Positions 1 to 6,580 of a stretch of 50,882 nucleotides of DNA are shown here, one piece after another. The notes under the pieces are model-generated. The model was not told the DNA's origin and did no database searches. It saw only the letters and a program-made list of their open reading frames with translations. Numbering within the stretch: position 1 is the first letter of the stretch; every line of letters starts with the position of its first letter. The translations under genes were made by a program, and so were the position numbers. The stretch is from an uncultured Prevotellaceae bacterium (lineage in GTDB: Bacteria > Bacteroidota > Bacteroidia > Bacteroidales > Bacteroidaceae): contig CADCHG010000011.1 in assembly GCA_902801155.1 (NCBI GenBank), positions 1-50,882 of the forward strand, read 5' to 3'.

Positions 1-82
1 GCTTACTGATTAATAACGAATATTTCAAATTGTTTAACGCAAAAGAAACAGGCAAAAATTTTGTATAGAAGAAAAAGCGTTG

Positions 83-90
83 TAACTTTG
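83..90 (+). promoter_or_regulatory. Bacteroidota-type -7 element
   Basis: TAACTTTG matches the TAnnTTTG consensus. No convincing gene start follows; the nearest open frame is the possible remnant at 281-475, so this may be a relic promoter. Confidence 0.4.
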
Positions 91-235
91 CAGTCAGAAA
101 CAAGCCCCATCCAACGACCACCCAACGACCCACCCAGTCCCTCCCCCCTCACCCCCTCAAGGGGGAGTAGATACACTAACTTGCGCAAGGCAAGGTTCGT
201 TCCACCTCCGTTCCCTACAGCCCCCTCCAACTGAC

Positions 236-268
236 ACATACTCCGATGTTATCAACATCGGACTTCCC
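236..268. repeat. Copy of palindromic repeat found nested in cbiA
   Basis: The segment contains the palindrome CCGATGTTATCAACATCGG flanked by ACATACT and ACTTCCC. The reverse complement recurs at 33019-33053 inside cbiA with the same flanks. In both places it directly adjoins a GC-rich repeat, which suggests that these small repeats insert into one another. Seen in sequence; mobility is inferred. Confidence 0.6.
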
Positions 269-280
269 CCGAGCGAGGGG

Positions 281-475
281 GAGGGATTTAAGATAATTCT
301 GCAGGCTATTGAGCAATCAGGGGAAAGAGGCAATCAATATATATTCAAACTTCGACAAACATCATCTTCAACACTTGCGAAGCCTGTTGAGCTTTACGAA
401 AAGTTAAAAACTGAGAAATTAGGCATAGCAAAAATGGAAACACCCTCGGGAATGACAAAAAGGACGCCCTGATTC
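281..475 (+). pseudogene. Possible gene remnant, function unknown
   Basis: An open frame without a usable start ends in TGA at 473-475. From about 281 it encodes a credible protein-like segment of some 64 residues (including AKPVELYEKLKTEKLGIAKM), with normal amino acid composition. Upstream, the same frame runs back through GC-rich repeats to a stop at 83-85. It looks like the 3' end of a gene whose 5' part was replaced or invaded by repeats. I do not recognise the family. It could also be a chance open frame. Confidence 0.25.
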
Positions 476-486
476 AGGGCCTCCTT
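459..486. terminator. Hairpin, terminator-like
   Basis: GCCCTG-ATT-CAGGGC stem, extended outward by AAGGA/TCCTT. A near copy lies at 50562-50591. It fits a bidirectional terminator with flanking A and T residues, though no clear gene lies next to either copy. Confidence 0.45.
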
Positions 487-492
487 AAGAGT

Positions 493-561
493 AGAAATTC
501 ATAAGGGCAGAACGAATCGTTCCCCCCTTGAAGGAGAAATTCATAAGGGTATGAACGAATC
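493..561 (+). repeat. Direct repeat pair of about 26 bp
   Basis: AGAAATTCATAAGGG followed by GAACGAATC occurs at 493-518 and again at 535-561, separated by a GC-rich CCCCCCTTGAAGG segment. No gene is visible. It belongs to the repeat-rich, gene-poor leading stretch of the window. Confidence 0.55.
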
Positions 562-584
562 TGTCAACTTTCTCATGGCAGGAA

Positions 585-814
585 TTGCCTGGAAGGCAAC
601 ACTATGAGTAACCGAGGTGCATACTTGACGAAGGAGAGAATGCCCTCGGATAGAAAACTCCATACCTTTAATCAGCCTGGAAGGCTATACCTGATTGGCT
701 TTCATGCGTAATGTACTGCCTTCCAGGCAGAGGAGAAATTTCTGGGTTAATCCCCGCACATTCTCGTTCCACTCGTATGTACGGGGTTACTGATAGTACT
801 GTCTTCCAGACAGT
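585..814. repeat. Cluster of four related small hairpins
   Basis: Four perfect stems with a 3-nt loop share the core CT-GGA-AG or its complement: TTGCCT/AGGCAA (585-599), AGCCT/AGGCT (674-686), CTGCCT/AGGCAG (716-730), and ACTGTCT/AGACAGT (798-814). The first two have loop GGA and the last two loop TCC, so the cluster is itself arranged as an inverted set. The rest of 1-953 shows no supportable gene. Confidence 0.6.
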
Positions 815-953
815 TCTCCAGTTTATGACTACGTAGAAGAGCAATGACAAGCTTGCTTAATCATTGCCTTGGCGAGAATGGTAGAATTATCATTCAAAAG
901 TTTTCGTCATCAGTATGCAAGTTCCCCTTATAGCGGGTGATTTTGAAGACCTT

Positions 954-1634
954 TTACAGCAAACCGTTCATGTTGTCTATGATCTGCCCATCGTAGAGGT
1001 TGATGATACGGTTAGCGTATGTGGCATCGTGCTGTGAGTGCGTTACCATGATGATGGTGGTGCCCTCGGCATTTAGCTGGCTGAGCATTTCCATAACCTC
1101 AAGACCGTTCTTTGAGTCGAGGTTGCCCGTAGGCTCGTCGGCAAGGATTATCTTCGGATTGCTAATAACGGCACGGGCTATTGCCACACGTTGCTGCTGT
1201 CCGCCAGATAGCTGGCTGGGGTAGTGCTTGCCACGCTGTGACATATTCATTCTGCGAAGAACCTCAAGCACACGCTCCTTACGCTCCTTGGCTGGCACAC
1301 CCATATAGAGCAGAGGCAGTTCCACGTTCTCGTTCACGTTAAGTTCGTCGATAAGGTTGAAACTCTGGAACACGAAACCTATAACGCCTTTGCGTATGTC
1401 CGTGCGCTCGTTCTCGGTTAGTGTACTAACATCCTTGCCGTTCAGGAGGTATGTGCCTTCGGTAGGTGTGTCTATTAGTCCCATGATGTTGAGGAGGGTG
1501 GATTTTCCGCAACCTGAGGGCCCCATGATGGCAACAAACTCGCCTTCCTTAATCTCAAGGCTGACACCATTGAGTGATGTTGTCTGTACTTCTTCTGTAC
1601 TGTATATCTTTGTTATGTTATCTAATTTAATCAT
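954..1634 (-). CDS. ABC transporter ATP-binding protein, MacB/LolD type
   Basis: The 226-residue protein is a complete ATPase of the MacB/LolD/FtsE group. Walker [10 protein letters not shown] is at residues 38-46, Q-loop FVFQS near 88-92, signature LSGGQ at 142-146, Walker B IILADE at 162-167, and the H-loop VTHSQ near 198. The insertion and ENVELPLLY segment are typical of ATPases that drive FtsX-like permeases. It lies downstream of the large permease 1742-4117 on the same strand, separated by a short GC-repeat element, so the two probably form one transporter acting across the envelope (lipoprotein, peptide or drug export; the substrate cannot be told). Its ATG is 12 bp outside the repeat element. 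Confidence 0.93.
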   Translation of the reverse strand: MIKLDNITKIYSTEEVQTTSLNGVSLEIKEGEFVAIMGPSGCGKSTLLNIMGLIDTPTEGTYLLNGKDVSTLTENERTDIRKGVIGFVFQSFNLIDELNVNENVELPLLYMGVPAKERKERVLEVLRRMNMSQRGKHYPSQLSGGQQQRVAIARAVISNPKIILADEPTGNLDSKNGLEVMEMLSQLNAEGTTIIMVTHSQHDATYANRIINLYDGQIIDNMNGLL

Positions 1635-1646
1635 AGTGAAAAATGA

Positions 1647-1736
1647 AGCCCCCTCCGTCTCCCCGAGGGGAGGGCTTTTTATATAGTATTATTGTATCTA
1701 AAGGCTCCCTCCCTCGGGAGGGCTGGGGAGGGGCCC
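1647..1736. repeat. Short GC-palindrome pair between ABC genes
   Basis: Two GC-rich palindromic arms (around CCCCGAGGGG and CCCTCGGGAGGG) in inverted orientation enclose an AT-rich core containing ATATAGTATTATTG. That core matches the subterminal sequence of the start-codon-bearing elements at 24470, 32126 and 37226, but here there is no internal reading frame. It separates the permease stop from the ATPase start. Confidence 0.7.
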
Positions 1737-1741
1737 CTTTT

Positions 1742-4117
1742 CTATTCTTTCTTAATTAATAACGCTGGGTTGATATGTGATATTTTATATATCTTCTGCC
1801 ATACGGTGAGGAGAGTTACCAATGCAATGACTAGAATTGCAAGGCAATAGAGACCACCAAATACGGAGATAATCTCCAATGTTTCATTAGTTGAAGTTGC
1901 ACTTATGATTGCTAAGCATACTAAGACTGGTAAAAACAGACCTATGCAGAAGGATATGGAGAGAGTCTTGACATAGTAACGGCTGAACATCTTTACTATA
2001 TCCCATGTCTTCGCACCATTAACCTTGCGTATTGCCACTTCCTTTTGTCTGCCTCGTGTCTCAAGTGCTATGGAAGAATAGACCGTGATGATGATGCAGA
2101 GCAGGCTTATTACCAAGAAGACGGTACATACTTTTATGCCAGTAACTATGTTCATGTGAGTTTCGAAGAAACTATCATATATAGTCTTGATATTCGCGTG
2201 TCGAGTCGCGTATGATTTCTTGCAGGTCTCTGCTATGTCTGTCCTGTACTCTTCTGCTTTGCCCTCCTTCGTTGATATTATGAAGTAGAAATATGGATCT
2301 CGTTGGTCTTTGATAGAACATTCTTGCTCATATTTGTCGAAATCTCTTATAATATAGTAAGCATGTTTTAATGTCGGGTAGAATGGCAATGGTCTGGAGT
2401 AGCCAAGATGGATGTAATAGCAACTATCGATAAGCATTTCTTCTTTTGTTGGCCTTTTGTAGTTCAACTTGAGAACCTTCATCAGACTATCTATTTCTTC
2501 CGCTTTTGCATAGACAGGAATACCTTCTATTTTGTCTTCATACTTCTGTTGAGGCATGTATGTTGGCGACTGTTGAAGCTCCATGTTGAAGATGGATGCA
2601 AGTTCTGCATCAAATACATATGAAATATATAGTGCAGTACTGTCTTGGGTGGCCTGAGCCTTGAATTTAGGGGTTATAGGTGCGTGGTCGTCCAATCTGT
2701 TTAATCTTGCCACTTTTTCAACTGCTGGATGAGAAGTCCATAGAGTATCAGCCTCTTGATGTGAATAGACTGAGAATGTTCTTTTGCAATTATCAATATC
2801 GGCATTGGGGTTAAACAGGTATATGTCTACTATGCTTGCAATATATGTACCAATGATAATGAAAAACAGGCAGGAAGCAAATGTGTATTGAACTATTTGC
2901 ATCGAACTGTTCCATATTGATTTGTTGGAGTTGCTATTGCTGATGTATGAGCTTGGAGTTTCCTTGATGACTTTCCTGACTCTAAACCATGCAATCAAAA
3001 CAGATATGAAGAATGTGGTGATTGTAAGGATGATGATATAACCAGGGAATGATGTTTCCAATTCTGTAACCCAGCCGTCTTTGTGTATAATAAAGTGGAA
3101 GAGGTAATTTGAAAATAAGGAGTCAATCAGGATTGCAGCTATCAGGGTTATGGAGAAGATGATTCCGAGTTCTGAGCATAGTAGGGCGAACAATTGCTTT
3201 GGCTTGGCACCATTGCAACGACGAATGACGATCTCACGACTACGGATCTCAAACAACTGGAACTGCATCTTTAGATAGCCAGAAAGACCGATTATCAGTA
3301 TGCTTGATCCTAATAGTGGCAATATTATCATTAAGAGTATGCCTATCAAAATTTGACGGGTTGATTTTTTAGTGTAATCGTACACATGCACTTCGTTTTT
3401 GGGGAATATCTTCTTGGCGCTTTCTCTGAAATTTTCAATTTCCGAGTGGTCGTTAAGCGTGACATATAAGTGATATTCGTGTGTGCGAAATTCTGTTTGT
3501 GTAGCCAATGTTTTATAGGAATCATCCTTGAAATCGGTAACTACATAGACGGCATCTTGTAGGTGATGGCCAGATGTCCTTACGATGTCGTTGGCTTTTA
3601 TGCCTTTGCCATAGTCGAGATCAAATTCCAGAGGCTTGGCATCGGGACCAAACTGTTCTGCTATGTTCGACTCGTCTATGAGTATATCGCCGTTCTTCAG
3701 GTCTTCGAGTTTCTTGCCTGTGGTTGATTCGTAGTTGTGCTTTCTTAGCCAACTTTTGTTTACGGCTTTTATCTCGAATAGATAACTGTATTCTATGTTA
3801 CCATTTTTGTCCTTGTTTTCAAAAACTCGGCAACCAGACGTACAGCAAAAAGGAATTTCCTTTACGCATGATAGCTTCTGCAGCTGTTTGAGTCCGTCAA
3901 TCGTGATGTCTTTGATTTCGTTGTTTTCGTGGATCGTCAATTCCACTTCATTGCCAAATTGTTTTGTAAATTCAGAAATGATTCTTTCATTGACTAAATG
4001 TAGCGTGAATGCAAAACATATAATACCCACCGAGAGGCATAGCACAGAAATCGTGTTCTGTACCTTGTATTTCAGGATGTTTCGCCATGCAGCTTTGAGG
4101 TTATGGATAATTAGCAT
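1742..4117 (-). CDS. FtsX/MacB-type ABC transporter permease
   Basis: The 791-residue membrane protein has the duplicated FtsX architecture common in Bacteroidota. It has an N-terminal TM helix (around residues 22-42), a periplasmic MacB-PCD-like domain, three TM helices around 255-385, a second TM anchor near 410-430, a second periplasmic domain, and a last TM bundle around 665-780. The motifs SREIVIRRCNGA and GRQKEVAIRKVNGA mark the two copies of the conserved cytoplasmic loop of FtsX domains. It partners the ATPase 954-1634. A divergent promoter (4227-4234) drives it, next to a two-component system that may regulate it (inference from position). The substrate is unknown. Confidence 0.88.
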   Translation of the reverse strand: MLIIHNLKAAWRNILKYKVQNTISVLCLSVGIICFAFTLHLVNERIISEFTKQFGNEVELTIHENNEIKDITIDGLKQLQKLSCVKEIPFCCTSGCRVFENKDKNGNIEYSYLFEIKAVNKSWLRKHNYESTTGKKLEDLKNGDILIDESNIAEQFGPDAKPLEFDLDYGKGIKANDIVRTSGHHLQDAVYVVTDFKDDSYKTLATQTEFRTHEYHLYVTLNDHSEIENFRESAKKIFPKNEVHVYDYTKKSTRQILIGILLMIILPLLGSSILIIGLSGYLKMQFQLFEIRSREIVIRRCNGAKPKQLFALLCSELGIIFSITLIAAILIDSLFSNYLFHFIIHKDGWVTELETSFPGYIIILTITTFFISVLIAWFRVRKVIKETPSSYISNSNSNKSIWNSSMQIVQYTFASCLFFIIIGTYIASIVDIYLFNPNADIDNCKRTFSVYSHQEADTLWTSHPAVEKVARLNRLDDHAPITPKFKAQATQDSTALYISYVFDAELASIFNMELQQSPTYMPQQKYEDKIEGIPVYAKAEEIDSLMKVLKLNYKRPTKEEMLIDSCYYIHLGYSRPLPFYPTLKHAYYIIRDFDKYEQECSIKDQRDPYFYFIISTKEGKAEEYRTDIAETCKKSYATRHANIKTIYDSFFETHMNIVTGIKVCTVFLVISLLCIIITVYSSIALETRGRQKEVAIRKVNGAKTWDIVKMFSRYYVKTLSISFCIGLFLPVLVCLAIISATSTNETLEIISVFGGLYCLAILVIALVTLLTVWQKIYKISHINPALLIKKE

Positions 4118-4226
4118 AGTTGTTTTCGGCCTCTTCGTTCCCCAATTCTATGGAGGTCGGTGGGCTTGTCACCGTTTTAATGGGTTTGTAGAATTGATGT
4201 GCGCACCATCGTTGAACTATCGAGTG

Positions 4227-4234
4227 CAAAGGTA
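4227..4234 (-). promoter_or_regulatory. Promoter for the ABC permease operon
   Basis: The minus strand reads TACCTTTG, a match to TAnnTTTG, with a TTG about 19 nt upstream. Expected transcription start is near 4221, giving a leader of roughly 100 nt. The 4118-4406 gap holds only this and the divergent promoter. Confidence 0.6.
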
Positions 4235-4370
4235 ATATAATTATGGAATAAGACAATGGCTTTTTTGCGTGGAAAATGCAGTTTGTATGATATTCATACA
4301 TTTGGCTGTATGAATTTTTTACACTTTTACTTTCCTTAGAATGATTTGAATGTTTTTTTTGCTGTTTCTG

Positions 4371-4401
4371 TTTGTTTTCGGCTGAAAAAATGCTACCTTT
4401 G
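4371..4401 (+). promoter_or_regulatory. Promoter of response regulator, leaderless or nearly so
   Basis: TTTG at 4371-4374, 19-nt spacer, and TACCTTTG at 4394-4401 form a textbook Bacteroidota promoter. The ATG of the response regulator is at 4407, only 5 nt after the -7 box, about where transcription should start, so the mRNA would have essentially no 5' UTR. Confidence 0.7.
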
Positions 4402-4406
4402 CAGTC

Positions 4407-4961
4407 ATGAGTGAAAACAAGAATACAATACTGATAGTGGATGACAATACTGCCATCCTTACGGCTTTGAAGATATGCCTTAACGGAGTGTTTGAACGTA
4501 TCATCACCCTTTCTACACCTGAGAATATCCTTACTACTCTTCAGCAGGAGCATGTGGATGTGGTGTTGCTCGACATGAATTTCACTCTTGGCGTTAATTC
4601 TGGTCAAGAGGGCTTGATGTGGCTTCGCACCATAAAGAAACTGCATCCCGATGTGCCTGTCGTGCTTGTAACGGCATACGCAGACGTGAAACTTGCAGTT
4701 CGAGGCTTGAAGACTGGTGCCGAGGATTTTGTCACAAAGCCTTGGGATAATGACGAACTGATACGTGTCCTGAAAGATGCCATTAACAAGAGTGAGGCGG
4801 TTGTGCCTCTCGAACAACTGGAGACAGAGCATGTGCGTAAGGTGGTGGATAAGTGTCATGGTAATATAAGTAAGGCTGCGGAACTGCTTGGAATAACAAG
4901 GCAGACGTTGTATAATAAGGTTCGCCCCTCTAAATCCCCATTAAAGGGTGGACTTGAGTAG
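4407..4961 (+). CDS. Response regulator, receiver plus Fis-type HTH
   Basis: This 184-residue protein has a receiver domain with acidic pair DD at 12-13, phosphoacceptor Asp56, conserved Thr in VTAYAD and Lys in FVTKPWD. A C-terminal Fis-like helix-turn-helix follows (VRKVVDKCHGNISKAAELLG onward, about residues 143-175). Sequence features such as the GVNSGQEGLMWL loop resemble sigma54-dependent NtrC regulators of Bacteroidota, but the AAA+ domain is absent, giving a RegA/PrrA-like layout. The last residues (SKSPLKGGLE) come from a small repeat at 4931-4955 that also occurs in the kinase gene, so the native C-terminus appears replaced. It pairs with the kinase starting 4 nt later and is divergent from the ABC transporter. 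Confidence 0.93.
   Translation: MSENKNTILIVDDNTAILTALKICLNGVFERIITLSTPENILTTLQQEHVDVVLLDMNFTLGVNSGQEGLMWLRTIKKLHPDVPVVLVTAYADVKLAVRGLKTGAEDFVTKPWDNDELIRVLKDAINKSEAVVPLEQLETEHVRKVVDKCHGNISKAAELLGITRQTLYNKVRPSKSPLKGGLE
4931..4955 (+). repeat. Repeat encoding the regulator C-terminus
   Basis: TAAATCCCCATTAAAGGG with flanking GACTT. A related copy, TAAATCTCCTTTTAAGGG plus GACTT, is at 5621-5644 in the sensor kinase. Both are translated as K-S-P-(L/F)-K-G-(G/D). Confidence 0.65.
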
Positions 4962-4964
4962 TTT

Positions 4965-5900
4965 GTGTTGATGGATATGGATATTTGGATAATACTATCT
5001 ATAATTATCCCCCTCGGGGGAATGGGGGGTATTTGGTACCGCCACCAATGCCTGCTTCGCGATAGGGCTCATTTGATGCGTGAGGCTGTGAGGAATCATG
5101 AGTTCACGTTCTCGTTGCCAACCAAGGGATTGTTCTTTGGAGAAAGGGCTTTGCAAGAGGCCCTTAATGATATCGGACAGGATGTAAACAAACTTGTGGC
5201 ACAGAATGAGGTGGAATCGTGGCAGAGGTTGACGCGAGTGCTGACGCATGAGATTATGAATGCCACCACGCCTATACAGAGCATCAGTCAGGCCTATCTC
5301 AGTAATCCGAAGATAAAGGGCACGTTGTATGAGGAGGGTATTCGCGCTATCTATGAGACGAGCACAGGACTTGCCAGTTTCGTGGATAGCTATCGCAAAC
5401 TCACGCAGTTGCAGAAGCCTGTCCTTGCGGATATCGCGCTTGGTGCTTTTATCTCGTCCATAAAGTCACTCTATCCTGATTTGGAATGGAAGGTGAATAT
5501 TTCACCGTTTTCCACTATGAGGGCTGATGAGAATATGCTTCGTCAGGTGATCATCAATATCGTTAAGAATGCTGTTGAGGCTGGGGCAAAGATGATTGAT
5601 ATTAGGTATAGCTCGACCCATAAATCTCCTTTTAAGGGAGACTTCTTGAACACTCCGGCTCCCTCCCTACGGGGGAGGGCGGGGGGAGAGGCCATATTAT
5701 TCATCAGCAACGATGGCGCTCCTATTCCCCCAGATGTAAGACGAGAGATATTCGTGCCTTTCTTCACAACAAAGCGTTCTGGTTCTGGTATAGGTTTGTC
5801 ATTGTCGCGTCAGATGTTGATGATGCAGGGCATGAATATTGAGCTTGCCGATACCCCTGTAAGTGGATGCCACGTTACGTTTATTGTATCTTATTCTTAA
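4965..5900 (+). CDS. Sensor histidine kinase with repeat-encoded insert
   Basis: This 311-residue kinase has a TM helix at about residues 5-22, H-box LTHEIMNATTPI with the phosphoacceptor His, N-box NIVKNAVEAGA, and G-boxes SNDGAPIP and GSGIGLSLSRQ. The frame opens at GTG 4965; ATG at 4971 is a credible alternative. About 25 residues (219-243) between the N-box and the G1 box are encoded by two abutting repeats (5621-5644 and 5657-5693). That is a surface loop in GHKL ATPases, so activity may survive. The TM region also contains a palindrome (CCCCCTCGGGGG, around 5010) that encodes PLGG. It is probably the cognate kinase of the upstream regulator. Its 3' end overlaps the convergent DinB-like gene by 20 bp. 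Confidence 0.9.
   Translation: MLMDMDIWIILSIIIPLGGMGGIWYRHQCLLRDRAHLMREAVRNHEFTFSLPTKGLFFGERALQEALNDIGQDVNKLVAQNEVESWQRLTRVLTHEIMNATTPIQSISQAYLSNPKIKGTLYEEGIRAIYETSTGLASFVDSYRKLTQLQKPVLADIALGAFISSIKSLYPDLEWKVNISPFSTMRADENMLRQVIINIVKNAVEAGAKMIDIRYSSTHKSPFKGDFLNTPAPSLRGRAGGEAILFISNDGAPIPPDVRREIFVPFFTTKRSGSGIGLSLSRQMLMMQGMNIELADTPVSGCHVTFIVSYS
5657..5693 (+). repeat. 37-bp GC-rich unit inside kinase gene
   Basis: The unit runs from GGCTCCCTCCCTACGG to GGGGGGAGAGGCC. Here it is read as A-P-S-L-R-G-R-A-G-G-E-A. It is the reference copy of a family with further exact-length or nested copies at 28218, 30368, 30968, 31080, 32907, 33002, 36926 and 45231. Confidence 0.85.
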
Positions 5901-6534
5901 TTCGCAGACAGGCTTCGACATGCATGATCCAATGGCGTGAGAAGGGCATTTGGATAAGTCCGCGTATGTCCTTGTTGCACCAATAGTCAATAAGCCAGAT
6001 AGCGTTCTCGTCTTCGCTTACAACATTAAGTGACTTGAGTTCTTCTTTTCTTTCATCGTTGATTTGCCTCTTCAAATCCTCGAAGGTCAAGCCTCTGACA
6101 ATGCTTTCCGTACTCGTCTTTACGTCGGAAATATAGGAATAGAGTTCTTTCAAATCCAGCTGTCTGGAGAATTCTGCAATCTGTTCTCTTACCAGTTCGT
6201 TACCAGTTGTGATTATCGGAGCACCGATTCTCTTCTGATAATCTTTCTCGAAGAAAACCTGCGTGTCTCCTTTTATCAGCGTGTGAGCAACAATGTCTTC
6301 TATGCGGAAGATATGCCATAGGGAATACGCTATTGTCTTGCTGTGATAGCCGTCTGCTCCCATAAACGGAATGGCATCGAAATCGTCTCTGGATAGTTCT
6401 TCGTGAAAACACATTATCGTATCCATAAGATTCTTTCGAAGTTCAAACAAAGAGGAAAGTCCTGTTTCGTAGGTGTCCTTCTTCTTTATCTGACTCTGCA
6501 TCGCCTTGTTCAAATCAGACCATTCTTTGTTCAT
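5881..6534 (-). CDS. DinB-like four-helix protein
   Basis: The 217 residues fit the DinB/YfiT-like putative metalloenzyme fold. His residues occur at the usual places: one in the YSLWHIFRIED helix and two in the final RHWIMHVEACLRI helix. Family members include damage-inducible proteins and thiol transferases; the substrate cannot be told here. The gene is convergent with the histidine kinase and overlaps its 3' end by 20 bp. It is downstream of the Kef antiporter gene by position, not obviously co-transcribed. Confidence 0.75.
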   Translation of the reverse strand: MNKEWSDLNKAMQSQIKKKDTYETGLSSLFELRKNLMDTIMCFHEELSRDDFDAIPFMGADGYHSKTIAYSLWHIFRIEDIVAHTLIKGDTQVFFEKDYQKRIGAPIITTGNELVREQIAEFSRQLDLKELYSYISDVKTSTESIVRGLTFEDLKRQINDERKEELKSLNVVSEDENAIWLIDYWCNKDIRGLIQMPFSRHWIMHVEACLRIKNKIQ

Positions 6535-6540
6535 TGAGTG

Positions 6541-6580
6541 GTTAGGGTTTAGAGTTTAGTGGTTAGAGGTTAGAGGTCAG
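6541..6580. repeat. TTAG-type minisatellite at antiporter 3' end
   Basis: Repeats of the form TTTAGAGTTTAGTGG and TTAGAGG run from the DinB-like start into the 3' end of the antiporter gene. They encode its last residues (L-T-S-N-L) and the stop. Related tracts are at 18384-18417 and 33434-33466. Confidence 0.65.

Noticed and set aside
3-239. Minus-strand open frame at the window start
   Set aside because: It runs through GC repeats (poly-Gly stretches) and shows no protein-like pattern.
668-850. 60-codon minus-strand frame over the hairpin cluster
   Set aside because: Its codons are made of the palindromes; better explained as repeat DNA.
4101-4859. Long minus-strand open frame of 252 codons
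   Set aside because: It is antisense to the response regulator and the permease start; composition is low-complexity His/Tyr/Ser and no family is recognisable.
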